From the NCBI GenBank assembly GCA_023417785.1, contig JAEZEH010000184.1, positions 42,963 through 106,962 on the forward strand: a stretch of DNA of 64,000 nt, read 5' to 3'. Below, one piece after another: positions 51,032 to 60,771 of this stretch. This stretch comes from Bacteroidota bacterium (GTDB lineage Bacteria; Bacteroidota; Bacteroidia; Cytophagales; Cyclobacteriaceae). The position numbers and the translations under genes were made by a program. Below the pieces are notes generated by a model, which was not told the DNA's origin, searched no databases, and saw only the letters and a list, made by a program, of their open reading frames with translations. Position 1 is the first letter of the stretch; every line of letters starts with the position of its first letter.

Positions 51032-53737
51032 TCACAGATTATCGAACCATGGTTTGCGGCGTTCCATCTTCAGGTCCTGAAGCACTGACGCCTTCACGGC
51101 TATAGTAAAATTGTACGATTGAAACCTTCCGAATGGCACCCAGTTCAAACGCATGGTCCAGCAATGCAAATCGCGTGATATTCCCAGACTTGTGGGTGTA
51201 ACCTCCTTTTGTTCAAAGTCAAACCCGGAGGAATAAGTAATCTTCCACTTTTCACTGATGGAAAGGTCTCCTGACATTTGAAGGTGCTGGACGATTCTGG
51301 CGCGAGCATTCAATGGATTCGTGTAGGTCATGTTGAAACCCAGGTTCAGACTCCATGGAATTTCGAAATCGATATACGCGTCGGGGTTTGCCAGAAGGTA
51401 TTCCTTTTCCTGTTCAGGGAGGTCGGAAGACGCAATTTTTCCCGCACTTGTATTCTGTTTGTTGCGGGCTTTTGGATTGAGGTTGGTGCTCAGGTTCAAC
51501 GTCGCGTTGGTAATCCGCCCCAACCGGCCGCGGCCCCAGGCTAGTCTCGGTGTTCTTTCTTCTCTGGTAACATCCGGCCTTTCCGGATCGGATACATCAA
51601 CGACCAAATAAGGGTCGAGTGTTGCGCTGAAGTTAAGGTTAATCGTGTTGTCCAGAATATTCGTATTGGCAGCGATACCCACAGGCGACAGATTGTATTC
51701 CTCTGCAAGCAGGTCGTACCTCGTGTTGAGGGAAAAGTTGTTCAGGAGCATCACCTTCCGCGCAACAGAGTCCTTTTCGCCTTTCACTTTCATCTCGAGG
51801 TTGTTTCCGAGACTGAAGCCGATGCTTCCACTCTGCGCGGCGCTTGATCCGCCATACAGCAGACCTTCGTGGCGGGATCGATACTCCAGCGTTCCCGTCC
51901 TCAGATTGGTCACCGTGTCGAAATAATTCTTGTTTTTGGTGAAATCCGGCGAGTAAGCAAACGATACCGAGGGGTTCATTATGTGCCGGATTGCTTTAAC
52001 CTTCTTGTTCGGATTCTTCACCATATACATACCGTAAATCCTGGTATTTAAGCCGAGGCTGAAGTTATAATTCGATACGCGTGTGAATCCTTCGATGGTA
52101 TCCTTGCGAACCACTGCCTGGCGGACGTCATCGTATCTCCAGGTATAAGATTCCCCATACCACTTCTCTTCAAAATTCACGGTTGGGCTGAGGGTAAAGT
52201 AACGCAGGGCCTTGAGGGAAGTACTAATCGGTATACTGTGGCGCATGCCCTTTCGGCCGTTTTTCCAGTACGTAGGGAAGTTGGCGAAATTGAAGGTGCC
52301 AATACTATCCCGGGGCGCATTTGCAGGAATCCGACCGAGGTTGTTCGTTATCCGGTTGGCCGCATTCATGGTATATGAAAGCGACAGATTTTGCAGTGGA
52401 CCGGGTTTTCCGGTATCCTTTTGAAATGGATAAATGTTGGTCATGTTGACGCTTAGCGTGGGAAGCTGAAGATCAACCAGATTCGTCCGCAGGTCCTGAT
52501 TATGGTTTACGTTCAGCCCCATTGAGAACGGCGTTCCGGCAAATCGTTTGTTGTAGGAGATATTCGATGTGAGTTTCGCCGTGATCTGATTCAGTTGGGA
52601 GGTGTACAATTCACCCGCATTGCCCGTCATCAGGTTGTTGTTCTGGTTGTATGTACTTGTGGCCGCGTTGACCGAAGCCGCGAAGCGACCTGTACCTTTT
52701 GATTGAGGCGAGTGATTCCAGCCCAGGCGAAAATCGTTGGTGACGCTATTTGTTTCTATACGGTCGTCGCCATCAGGGTTGCGGGAATACGCAAAGTTAA
52801 CGGCGCCGCTATACCCGTACCGTTTCAGGTAGTTGCTGTTGGCATACACGGCGTGGCCACCCTTGCTGTACAAGTCACCTTTTAATTCGAGCTTAACGTA
52901 CTCGTTGATGTCAAAGTAATATCCGAAGCCCCGCAAGTTGAAACCCCGGCGTTTTTCCTCACCATAGGATGGGAAGATAATTCCTGAGGTGCTGGTTTGT
53001 TTTGCCGGAAACATACCGAAGAGAAATGCTGCAGGTAACGGGATATCGTTGAATTCCATGTAAAAGGGCCCGGATACGATTTTATCGTCGGGGATTGCCT
53101 TCGTTTTGGTGGATCTGATGCGAAAGTGCGGGTGCTCCAGATTACAGGTGGTATAACTGTTCCGGATACTCAGGATTTCATTTTTCTCGTTCTTGAAGGC
53201 AGCGTCGCTGTGCAGATATCCTTCTCCCTGCTGAGTTACGACTTCAGTAATACGGGCACGACCGGTTTTGAAGTTGTAAACTATGTCCTTGGTTTCGTAG
53301 AGCTCTGAACCGTTCTTAAATATCGGATACCCGATCCGTTGCCCCAATGAATCACGGATCCCGTTTGCCGTTAGGGTATTATTCCCGTAATCGATCAGGA
53401 TCTCCTCAGCTTCGAGTTCGATACTTCCGTAAACAATTTTCGCATCTCCGTAAAGCCAGACTTTCTTTCCGTCCATACTGGCCCTGATAGAGTCGCGCGC
53501 CGAATAATCAATGGTTGTTTCGATGTCACCTTTCGGTGGAGGTGCTTTTATGGTATCACTTTTGTTTAACAAAGAATCAGCAGACACAGTGGCCGTAGTA
53601 TCTTGTGGCAGGGGTGTAACGGACCTGATCGTATCCGTTCGTGACGGCTCAAACCGGGGCGGTCTCTCCTGCGAAAAGCCCCTGACTGACACTAACGTGA
53701 GCAGAATAATGCTGAAAAATATGAAACGCGCGTTCAA
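51032..53737 (-). CDS. lptD: LptD-like LPS-assembly outer-membrane protein
   Basis: A protein of about 900 residues of the Bacteroidota LptD (OstA) family, which inserts LPS into the outer membrane. The N-terminal OstA/LptA-like domain covers about residues 60-230 (VWLYGDAKIVYGSIELEAEE). A large beta-barrel follows, with alternating strands to the C-terminal aromatic FQSYNFTIAVKASVL region. I propose a TTG start at 53737, giving the signal peptide NARFIFFSIILLTLVSVRGF; an ATG at 53815 would give an unusually long leader and consume the divergent promoter region. The TTCNLEHPHF segment holds one conserved cysteine. It is divergent from the amidase gene. Confidence 0.85.
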   Translation of the reverse strand: MNARFIFFSIILLTLVSVRGFSQERPPRFEPSRTDTIRSVTPLPQDTTATVSADSLLNKSDTIKAPPPKGDIETTIDYSARDSIRASMDGKKVWLYGDAKIVYGSIELEAEEILIDYGNNTLTANGIRDSLGQRIGYPIFKNGSELYETKDIVYNFKTGRARITEVVTQQGEGYLHSDAAFKNEKNEILSIRNSYTTCNLEHPHFRIRSTKTKAIPDDKIVSGPFYMEFNDIPLPAAFLFGMFPAKQTSTSGIIFPSYGEEKRRGFNLRGFGYYFDINEYVKLELKGDLYSKGGHAVYANSNYLKRYGYSGAVNFAYSRNPDGDDRIETNSVTNDFRLGWNHSPQSKGTGRFAASVNAATSTYNQNNNLMTGNAGELYTSQLNQITAKLTSNISYNKRFAGTPFSMGLNVNHNQDLRTNLVDLQLPTLSVNMTNIYPFQKDTGKPGPLQNLSLSYTMNAANRITNNLGRIPANAPRDSIGTFNFANFPTYWKNGRKGMRHSIPISTSLKALRYFTLSPTVNFEEKWYGESYTWRYDDVRQAVVRKDTIEGFTRVSNYNFSLGLNTRIYGMYMVKNPNKKVKAIRHIMNPSVSFAYSPDFTKNKNYFDTVTNLRTGTLEYRSRHEGLLYGGSSAAQSGSIGFSLGNNLEMKVKGEKDSVARKVMLLNNFSLNTRYDLLAEEYNLSPVGIAANTNILDNTINLNFSATLDPYLVVDVSDPERPDVTREERTPRLAWGRGRLGRITNATLNLSTNLNPKARNKQNTSAGKIASSDLPEQEKEYLLANPDAYIDFEIPWSLNLGFNMTYTNPLNARARIVQHLQMSGDLSISEKWKITYSSGFDFEQKEVTPTSLGISRDLHCWTMRLNWVPFGRFQSYNFTIAVKASVLQDLKMERRKPWFDNL

Positions 53738-53779
53738 AAGTGTAAGAATCAGTTCTTTAGCTTTCAGTAAAAAATTTAC

Positions 53780-53795
53780 AACTTTGCGTAAAGTT
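53780..53795. promoter_or_regulatory. Inverted repeat between divergent lptD and amidase genes
   Basis: AACTTT (53780-53785) and AAAGTT (53790-53795) form a perfect 6-base inverted repeat around GCGT. It is central in the 88-base gap between the proposed starts of lptD and the amidase gene. It is a plausible operator for both divergent promoters but could be chance in AT-rich DNA. Confidence 0.35.
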
Positions 53796-53825
53796 ATTGC
53801 AATTACACAGAACATTGAAAGGCCC

Positions 53826-54614
53826 GTGAGGATTATAGGTTTAACAGCGCTTTTATTAGCAATAACCTTGCTAAATTCTTCCAGTACATTTGCTCCAGCG
53901 GAATTTAAGGTTGATGTTGTGGTGATCGACGCCGGTCATGGTGGCAAAGATCACGGCACAACTGGCAAAAGGATCAAGGAAAAAGACGTTGCGCTAAGCA
54001 TTGCCCTTAAAGTAGGCAATTACATCGAAAAGAATGTTCCCGGTGTAAAAGTGATTTATACCCGCACCGATGATCGTTATCTTTCGCTGGATGAGCGGGC
54101 GGACATTGCCAACAAAGCAAAGGCGGATCTTTTTATCTGCATCCACGCCAATGCGAATCCTAACCGCATAGCATATGGTACGGAAACTTATGTAATGGGT
54201 CTTCACAAAGACGAGAGCAATCTTTCAGTTGCTAAACGCGAGAACTCAGTAATTCTCCTGGATGAAGACTACCACGAACGGTATGAAGGTTTCGACCCTA
54301 ACAGCCCCGAGTCATATATTTTGTTTACGCTGACGCAAAGTGCCTTTCAGGCGAGCAGTCTGAGTTTTGCGCAGAAGGTTGAAGACCAGTTCAAAAATCG
54401 CGTGGGGCGGGTAAGTCGCGGCGTAAAACAAGCCGGATTTCTCGTGTTATGGCGAACAACGATGCCTAGTGTTTTGATTGAAACCGGCTTCCTTTCCAAT
54501 GGTACAGAAGAGAACTTTTTGGCCAGCGACGAAGGACAAAATCTGATTGCATCCGGAATTTACCGTGCTTTTAAGGAGTATAAGGCCGAGGTGGAATCCA
54601 TCCATCAGAATTAG
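53826..54614 (+). CDS. N-acetylmuramoyl-L-alanine amidase (Amidase_3)
   Basis: A 262-residue exported zinc amidase cutting peptide stems from glycan, typical of cell-separation amidases. The motifs are VVIDAGHGGKDHGT with zinc ligand His38, FICIHANAN for the second His, and the catalytic Glu in VLIETGFLSN. I start at the GTG at 53826, which follows GAAAGG and opens a signal peptide (MRIIGLTALLLAITLLNSSS); longer in-frame starts overlap the divergent lptD gene. The MCE gene follows, a neighbourhood common in Bacteroidota. Confidence 0.9.
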   Translation: MRIIGLTALLLAITLLNSSSTFAPAEFKVDVVVIDAGHGGKDHGTTGKRIKEKDVALSIALKVGNYIEKNVPGVKVIYTRTDDRYLSLDERADIANKAKADLFICIHANANPNRIAYGTETYVMGLHKDESNLSVAKRENSVILLDEDYHERYEGFDPNSPESYILFTLTQSAFQASSLSFAQKVEDQFKNRVGRVSRGVKQAGFLVLWRTTMPSVLIETGFLSNGTEENFLASDEGQNLIASGIYRAFKEYKAEVESIHQN

Positions 54615-54672
54615 CACGGCCTTTTATCTGTTATTGATGTCAATCCTATCACTATATTTACGGATGCAAAAG

Positions 54673-54703
54673 ACTGATTCGCGATCCCGCGGGGCGTATC
54701 AGT
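54673..54703. repeat. Inverted repeat upstream of the MlaD gene
   Basis: ACTGATTCGC (54673-54682) and GCGTATCAGT (54694-54703) form a 10-base stem with one mismatch around an 11-base loop containing CCGCGG. It lies between the amidase stop and the mlaD-like start (20 bases before the ATG). There is no plus-strand T-run, so it is more like an operator or mRNA structure than a terminator. Confidence 0.45.
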
Positions 54704-54722
54704 AACTTTAGAAGCAACGAGC

Positions 54723-55667
54723 ATGAAATTATCCAAAGAATTCAAGGTTGGTCTGTTTATGGTGGTGGCTATCACCCTGTTGTATTTTGGATTCAACTTT
54801 TTAAAAGGCATTGACTTCTTCTCTACAAACAAGAAGTATTATGCGGTCTTCGCCAACGTAGACAAGCTTACCGAATCCAATCAGATTTACCTGAACGGCT
54901 ACGCGGTGGGGCGGGTGAGCGATATTCAGATCGAACAAGACAAGGATCGGGTTCTGGTAGAACTGGATATCGATTCCGACATCAAGGTGACACGATCATC
55001 TATCGCGATGCTGAATGGTGAATTGTTGGGAGGCCGGTTTATTGAACTGCAAATCCGGCCTGGTGGACAAATTTTGAAGCCGAAAGACACTATCCAATCG
55101 GGTGTTGCGAAGGGGCTGATGGACCTGTTTACGGAAAATGCAGAACCTGTAGCGTCGACCCTTCAAACAACGTTGACGAAGCTGAACTATGTTCTCGATA
55201 ATCTGACACTCAACACCCGACGGCTGGATACAGTATTTCGGCGTCTTCAACCCACACCTGTTCTGCTGAACCGCACCCTTGCCAACGCCAACGACAATAT
55301 CAGCGAGCTTTCCACAAGTTTCAGGGATGTTGCGGGAAATCTGAATTCAAGTCTTAACGAATTGAAACCTACGCTCCAGAATTTTAAATCGCTGTCGGAT
55401 ACCCTGAAGAATCTTGAAATTACAGAAACGATTGATCGCGCTCAAAGAAGTCTTGGCAAACTTAATGAGTCGCTTACCCGGCTCAACAACGGCGACAATA
55501 CCATGAGTAAGCTCCTTACCGAAGACACCTTGTACGTGAATCTGAACAAGCTTCTGAATTCAGTAGACTCGCTTGCCAATCACTTCAACGAAAACCCCCG
55601 GCACTTCCTCGCGCCGCTGGGCAAGAGCCGGCGTAAAATTGAACGCGATCTGAAAAAGCAGGAATAG
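54723..55667 (+). CDS. MlaD-type MCE domain protein
   Basis: A 314-residue protein with one N-terminal transmembrane helix (about residues 8-27) and a periplasmic MCE domain (about 38-115, with QIYLNGYAVGRVSDIQIEQD and MLNGELLGGRFIELQ). The C-terminal half is predicted coiled coil. MlaD-type proteins form hexamers that shuttle phospholipids between membranes with an ABC permease. No mlaE or mlaF gene is adjacent. It likely shares the amidase transcript. Confidence 0.9.
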   Translation: MKLSKEFKVGLFMVVAITLLYFGFNFLKGIDFFSTNKKYYAVFANVDKLTESNQIYLNGYAVGRVSDIQIEQDKDRVLVELDIDSDIKVTRSSIAMLNGELLGGRFIELQIRPGGQILKPKDTIQSGVAKGLMDLFTENAEPVASTLQTTLTKLNYVLDNLTLNTRRLDTVFRRLQPTPVLLNRTLANANDNISELSTSFRDVAGNLNSSLNELKPTLQNFKSLSDTLKNLEITETIDRAQRSLGKLNESLTRLNNGDNTMSKLLTEDTLYVNLNKLLNSVDSLANHFNENPRHFLAPLGKSRRKIERDLKKQE

Positions 55668-55755
55668 ATTTTTTAATCGATTTTCGGCTACCTTCAACGC
55701 ATCCTTTTATTTTGTAGAACCGGATAAGGATCCCGTGTTAACCCTTTATTTGTCT

Positions 55756-57402
55756 ATGTCACGATCAGAAATGGATCAGCAACTTGCATTCAACAAGAAT
55801 GAGGATCAGTATAAGCAACTTGTTTTTCAACTGCATCACAAGGAAAAGAAAGTCAAACTTGGTGGCGGCGAAAAGAAGATTGATGAACAACACAAAAAAG
55901 GTAAGCTCACCGCCCGCGAACGGGTAGACCGCCTGATAGATAATACTTCTGATTTTTTGGAGATCGGCCTGTTTGCAGGCGATGGAATGTATTCAGAACA
56001 GGGTGGATGCCCTTCCGCCGGCGTGATTACAGGCCTTGGGTATATCCATGGAAGGTTGACAGTGATCGTGGCCAATGATCCGACCGTAAAAGCAGGAGCA
56101 TGGTTTCCAATAACTGCGAAGAAGAACCTTCGTGCCCAGGAGATTGCCATGGAAAACCATTTACCCATTGTTTATCTCGTGGATAGCGCCGGCGTTTTTC
56201 TGCCCATGCAGGACGAGATATTTCCCGATAAGGAGCACTTCGGAAGACAATTTCGAAACAATGCACGGATGTCGGCGATGGGCATAATTCAGATCGCCGC
56301 GATCATGGGTAGTTGCGTTGCAGGCGGGGCATACCTTCCGATTATGTCCGATGAAGCAATGATTGTTGATAAAACCGGTTCCATCTTTCTGGCCGGTTCT
56401 TATCTGGTGAAAGCTGCCATTGGCGAGGACATAGACAACGAAACGTTGGGCGGCGCGACTACGCATTGTGAAATATCCGGAGTGACTGATAACAAATTTC
56501 CCAACGATGAAGCATGCCTTGAATATATCCGCGACCTTTTTTCAAAGTTTGGAAAACCGCAGGTAACCGGATTCAATAGAATTGGTCCCCGCCCACCGAA
56601 GTCTGATGCAAAGGAAATCTACGGGATGATGCCGGTTGACCGCGTTAAACCCTACGATACGCTGGAAATCATCAACCGGATCATCGATGAAGATTCTTTT
56701 AAAGAATACAAGGCGCTATACGGAAAAACTATTTTATGCGGAACTGCCCGCATCGACGGATGGTCCGTTGGTATTGTCGCAAACCAGCGCAAGGTCGTGA
56801 AAACGAAGAAGGGCGAAATGCAGATGGGTGGAGTAATCTATTCGGATTCTGCCGACAAGGCAGCGCGCTTTATCATGAACTGTAATCAACGCAAAATTCC
56901 ACTATTGTTTATTCAGGATGTGAGTGGGTTCATGGTTGGAAGCAAGGCCGAGCATGGTGGAATTATAAAGGATGGTGCGAAGATGGTAAACGCCATGGCG
57001 AATTCGACGGTTCCGAAGTTTACAATCATTATCGGCAACTCCTATGGTGCCGGAAATTATGCAATGTGTGGTAAAGCATATGATCCGCGGCTGATATTCG
57101 CCTGGCCAACTGCGCAGATAGCCGTAATGAGTGGTGCGTCAGCAGCGAAGACACTTCTTCAGATCAAAGTAAATACACTCAAGGCACAGGGAAAAGAAAT
57201 ATCTTCTGAGGAGGAGGCTGCATTACTGAAAGAGATTACAGATAAGTACAACGAACAACTCAGCCCCTACTATGCAGCATCCCGGCTTTGGGTGGATGGA
57301 ATCATCGATCCGGTGGAAACGCGAAAAGTAATCTCTATGGGGATTACCGCCGCAAATCATGCGCCTGTTGATACTTTCAATGTCGGCGTAATCCAGACTT
57401 AG
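55756..57402 (+). CDS. Acyl-CoA carboxylase beta (carboxyltransferase) subunit
   Basis: A 548-residue biotin-dependent carboxyltransferase subunit. The N-terminal crotonase-like half has HKKGKLTARERVDRLID and GGAYLPIMSDEA. The C-terminal half has FIQDVSGFMVGSKAEHGGII, GNSYGAGNYAMCGKAYDPR and WPTAQIAVMSGASAAKTLLQ. The GAGNYAMCG pattern is nearer to methylcrotonyl-CoA than to propionyl-CoA carboxylases, so leucine degradation is possible. I use the ATG at 55756; GTG at 55735 and ATG at 55771 are alternatives. No biotin carboxylase gene is adjacent. Confidence 0.9.
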   Translation: MSRSEMDQQLAFNKNEDQYKQLVFQLHHKEKKVKLGGGEKKIDEQHKKGKLTARERVDRLIDNTSDFLEIGLFAGDGMYSEQGGCPSAGVITGLGYIHGRLTVIVANDPTVKAGAWFPITAKKNLRAQEIAMENHLPIVYLVDSAGVFLPMQDEIFPDKEHFGRQFRNNARMSAMGIIQIAAIMGSCVAGGAYLPIMSDEAMIVDKTGSIFLAGSYLVKAAIGEDIDNETLGGATTHCEISGVTDNKFPNDEACLEYIRDLFSKFGKPQVTGFNRIGPRPPKSDAKEIYGMMPVDRVKPYDTLEIINRIIDEDSFKEYKALYGKTILCGTARIDGWSVGIVANQRKVVKTKKGEMQMGGVIYSDSADKAARFIMNCNQRKIPLLFIQDVSGFMVGSKAEHGGIIKDGAKMVNAMANSTVPKFTIIIGNSYGAGNYAMCGKAYDPRLIFAWPTAQIAVMSGASAAKTLLQIKVNTLKAQGKEISSEEEAALLKEITDKYNEQLSPYYAASRLWVDGIIDPVETRKVISMGITAANHAPVDTFNVGVIQT

Positions 57403-57473
57403 CCATCAAATTGGAAACAGTCTGTTGCTGAAAAACAAATTAAAACACATTATCTTTCCGTTAAGAAGAGCGC

Positions 57474-58334
57474 ATGTCTATGAAGGAAGCGGAAATAAAA
57501 GCACTAGTGTCATTGCTGGATGACGAGGATACTCAAATCATTTCACACGTTGAAGAAAAGATACTTTCACTCGGAACGACTATCATTCCCTTTCTCGAAC
57601 AGGAGTGGGAAAGCAATTTTAGTCCACAAGTCCAGCGAAGAATTGAGGAACTGATTCACACACTTCAATTCGAACTACTTAAGGAAAGAATAAATGATTG
57701 GTATGAGTCCAAAGACCATGACCTGATCACAGGAATGTGGCTCGTCGCTACGTATCAGTATCCGGATATCGAGTTACTAAAACTAAGACAGGAACTTGAG
57801 CAAATATATTATGAAACATGGCTCGAATTCAAACCTGATCTTTACCCGTTCGATCAGATAAAGATTATCAACGGCGTATTCTTCAATAAACTGAAGTTCG
57901 GTGCGAATACAAAGAACTTTCATTCGCCGGGGAACTCAATGATCAACGTAGTGCTTGAAACGCGTAAAGGCAACCCGATAACACTTTGTGTTTTGTATAT
58001 GCTGGTGGCACAGAAACTGAAATTGCCTGTTCATGGCGTGAACCTGCCGAATCTGTTTGTACTGACGTATAAAGACAACGTCAATACACAATTTTATATC
58101 AACGCTTTCAACAAAGGACTGATCTTTTCACGGCAGGACATAGAGAACTACATCAACGAACTTCATCTTGCTCCGCAATCATCATTCTTCGAACCGTGTT
58201 CAAACCTTGAGATCATCCGGCGGGTTTTTCGTAATCTCATCATGTCATTCGACAAAATGGGTGAACATGCAAAAGCCGAAGAAGTGAAAGAATTGCTCCT
58301 TCTCATCGCAGATGGATCAGATCTCGGCGTTTAA
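57474..58334 (+). CDS. SirB1-like (transglutaminase-like fold) protein
   Basis: A 286-residue cytoplasmic protein with an alpha-helical N-terminus and a SirB1 / Transglut_core2 domain. The core segment is RKGNPITLCVLYMLVAQKLK followed by LPVHGVNLPNLFVLTY, which carries the Cys and His positions of this family. The biochemical role is unproven. It has no TPR tail like E. coli SirB1 but keeps about 60 C-terminal helical residues. It ends at a terminator hairpin. Confidence 0.82.
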   Translation: MSMKEAEIKALVSLLDDEDTQIISHVEEKILSLGTTIIPFLEQEWESNFSPQVQRRIEELIHTLQFELLKERINDWYESKDHDLITGMWLVATYQYPDIELLKLRQELEQIYYETWLEFKPDLYPFDQIKIINGVFFNKLKFGANTKNFHSPGNSMINVVLETRKGNPITLCVLYMLVAQKLKLPVHGVNLPNLFVLTYKDNVNTQFYINAFNKGLIFSRQDIENYINELHLAPQSSFFEPCSNLEIIRRVFRNLIMSFDKMGEHAKAEEVKELLLLIADGSDLGV

Positions 58335-58364
58335 CTGCTGAAAATCGCGACAAGCTAAAATGCC

Positions 58365-58390
58365 AGCCATGTAAGGTGAGATGGCTTTTT
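58365..58390 (+). terminator. Rho-independent terminator after the SirB1-like gene
   Basis: AGCCAT (58365-58370) and ATGGCT (58381-58386) form a stem with a 10-base loop, and TTTTT ends it (58386-58390). The stem is short, so strength is moderate. A further AGCCAT lies about 40 bases on. It separates this gene from the OmpA/PD40 gene. Confidence 0.65.
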
Positions 58391-58443
58391 GACCGGAATG
58401 CCGACGGCCAGCCATTTATCTTTAAGGTTTTAACTGCTTTGCT

Positions 58444-60192
58444 ATGAGGCTAACTTTTTTGCTTGTGCTGGTACATTGTTTCGCCTTTGCCCAGGAATTC
58501 TCCCCACGGTATGAACTGGTAAAGATGGACAAAACGGTTAACACGTTTCACCATGAAGCCGCTCCGGTTATTTCTCCTGACGGAAAGACGCTATACTTTT
58601 TTGTTCAAAATCATCCCGAGAACACAATGGGAAAGGATGATACACAAGACATATGGGTGTCGCGCAAAGATGAGAACGGTGCATGGAGTCCGGCGGAGCA
58701 TTTACGCAGTCCTTTTAACATTCACAAATCAAACCAGGTATTCACCTTTTTTGACGACGGAAGCCTTTTCATCCGTGGAGGTAGATCAAAAGGTGAGAAA
58801 GGGTTTTCAATGGTTTCAAACGGCGCCCTGCGCGAAATTGAAGTGATTGATTTCAAATCAATGAACAAGGGCCGTTTCTATGGCGCGAGTATGTCCTCCG
58901 ACATGAAACATATTGTTTTATACTTCAGCGAAAAGCCCAACAGCGCGTACAGCAGCATTTATGTAAGTCATCTCCAGTCCAACGGTTCCTATAGCCGTCC
59001 TGAGTTGCTGAAAATATCTTCCAATACAGACGACCTCGGTCCCTTCATTGCTCCGGATCAGAAAACCCTTTATTTCGCCAGCGCGCGTCAGGCGCCGGGC
59101 AGACAAGGCGGTACCGATATATATAAGACGACACGCCTTGATGAGACATGGACCAACTGGTCGACGCCAGAAAATCTTGGTAAACCCATCAACACTGCGG
59201 CGCTGGATTATTATTTCACCATCGACCGCGAAGGAAACGTATTCACCAGTCGTGCCAACAAAGCTCTGGAGGGAGGGCAGCTTGACTTGTATATGCTTGC
59301 ACCCAAAACATTCCATGTGGGCGTTACCGGGGTTGTATTAGATGAAGGAACACTGCACCCCATAGCCGGGGCGAGTGTAAAAGTGAGTGTTGCGGATAGG
59401 GATCCTGTTGAAATGGCGTCCGATGGGAATGGCAACTTCACGACCAGATTTCAGGAGTCGTTGCAGTACACTATTGAGACAAAAGCCCAGGGCTATATTC
59501 CACGTAAACAAAAATTTCTATTACCCGAGTTGCTTGCGGATACTACTGTGCACATAGAGGTTTTGCTGAAACCTGTTCCCAAAAAACTGTTGCTCTCAGG
59601 CAATATCTATGACCGGAAAACAGACAAGCTGGTAGCGGCGCGGGTTGAAGCAAATCTGAAAGGCGAAAAAAGCCGGATAACTTTCGATGCTGCGCGGGGT
59701 AGCTATGAGCGCGAGATACCTAAGCTCGGATGGTATATTCTTTCCGCGTCTGCGGAAGGGTATCTCAATGCAACGGATAGTATATACGCCGACAGTGAAG
59801 ACTTAACCCCTTTTATCAAGGATCTATATCTGACGCCCATCGAAGTAGGTGTAACAGTTCGTTTGAAAAATATCTATTTTGATTTCGACAAGACTACCCT
59901 TAAGTCGGAGTCGTTCACGGAACTCAATAAGGTTGTAAATTTCCTGAATGAAAACGCTTCCGTTGAGATCGAGATAGCCGGACATACCGATAGCAAAGGA
60001 TCAGACGAGTATAACGCGAATCTTTCGCAGGGGCGTTCGCAGTCCGTTGTCGACTACCTTGTGAGCCAGGGTATTCCCGAATACCGGCTGAGTGCACATG
60101 GCTACGGCGAATCAAAGCCCATCGACACTAACGATACAGACGACGGCCGGGCCAATAACCGGAGAGTGGAGTTTACGATTTTAAAGAAGTAA
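58444..60192 (+). CDS. OmpA-family protein with PD40 beta-propeller
   Basis: A 582-residue outer-membrane-associated protein with a signal peptide (MRLTFLLVLVHCFAFAQ). WD40-like PD40 repeats cover about residues 30-285 (AAPVISPDGKTLYFF, GPFIAPDQKTLYFAS). Two carboxypeptidase-regulatory-like beta domains follow (about 290-460). The C-terminal OmpA domain (about 470-582) is canonical: IYFDFDKTTLKSES, IAGHTDSKGSDEYNANLSQG, and GRANNRRVEF, so peptidoglycan binding is expected. This plan is common in Bacteroidota and resembles gliding/T9SS-linked PorE-type proteins, but no T9SS gene is adjacent. Confidence 0.88.
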   Translation: MRLTFLLVLVHCFAFAQEFSPRYELVKMDKTVNTFHHEAAPVISPDGKTLYFFVQNHPENTMGKDDTQDIWVSRKDENGAWSPAEHLRSPFNIHKSNQVFTFFDDGSLFIRGGRSKGEKGFSMVSNGALREIEVIDFKSMNKGRFYGASMSSDMKHIVLYFSEKPNSAYSSIYVSHLQSNGSYSRPELLKISSNTDDLGPFIAPDQKTLYFASARQAPGRQGGTDIYKTTRLDETWTNWSTPENLGKPINTAALDYYFTIDREGNVFTSRANKALEGGQLDLYMLAPKTFHVGVTGVVLDEGTLHPIAGASVKVSVADRDPVEMASDGNGNFTTRFQESLQYTIETKAQGYIPRKQKFLLPELLADTTVHIEVLLKPVPKKLLLSGNIYDRKTDKLVAARVEANLKGEKSRITFDAARGSYEREIPKLGWYILSASAEGYLNATDSIYADSEDLTPFIKDLYLTPIEVGVTVRLKNIYFDFDKTTLKSESFTELNKVVNFLNENASVEIEIAGHTDSKGSDEYNANLSQGRSQSVVDYLVSQGIPEYRLSAHGYGESKPIDTNDTDDGRANNRRVEFTILKK

Positions 60193-60199
60193 GTAAGGG

Positions 60200-60718
60200 T
60201 TATTCCTCTACCATTTTGTTCTTCCAGACCGTCAGAAACTCTTTCATGAGTTTAATGGATTCTTCAACATCTTTGGCTACCATTATACGGTACGTTCCAA
60301 TGTTTTTGAAGAACCGGATGGTGATTTCGTCCTGGTTGAGCAAAATAACCCGCTTGTTTGATTTGATGGCAAGAGCAACTTCAGAAGCCGTTCCCGCCGC
60401 CATACCGAGAACCACAATGATATGACTTGAAAGTACACTCAGGTAATTGCGGCCACTACCCATTCCGGTAACAATGCGTATATCGGCATTTTCGGAAGCG
60501 AGTTGTTCATTCCCGTCGGGAAGAATCCCGATAGTCAGTCCGTTGACGTCGCGGGCACCCTTCATGGCTGCATCCATTACGCCGAAACTGCGGCCTCCGG
60601 TGAGTACCACCCATCCTTCTTTGGCGATTGCCCGGCCGAGTTCAAAAGCTATTTCGTTATCTTCGGGAGTTGCATTTTCCCCCGGGCCCATCACCCCGAC
60701 AATTGTTTTGCGTGCCAT
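60200..60718 (-). CDS. TIGR00725-type SLOG-fold protein (LOG-like)
   Basis: A 172-residue Rossmann-like protein of the SLOG superfamily, related to lysine-decarboxylase-like (LOG) proteins. The fold signatures are VGVMGPGENATPED, LTGGRSFGVMDAAMKGA and VVLGMAAGTASEVALA. The PGGxGTxxE catalytic motif of LOG enzymes is replaced by GMAAGTASE, so phosphoribohydrolase activity is doubtful; nucleotide binding is more likely. It converges on the OmpA gene with 7 bases between stops. Role unknown. Confidence 0.8.
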   Translation of the reverse strand: MARKTIVGVMGPGENATPEDNEIAFELGRAIAKEGWVVLTGGRSFGVMDAAMKGARDVNGLTIGILPDGNEQLASENADIRIVTGMGSGRNYLSVLSSHIIVVLGMAAGTASEVALAIKSNKRVILLNQDEITIRFFKNIGTYRIMVAKDVEESIKLMKEFLTVWKNKMVEE

Positions 60719-60771
60719 AAAAGAAAAGATTTGCCCGCAATTTATGAAGGGTTAAACAAGTAACAAGGTCT

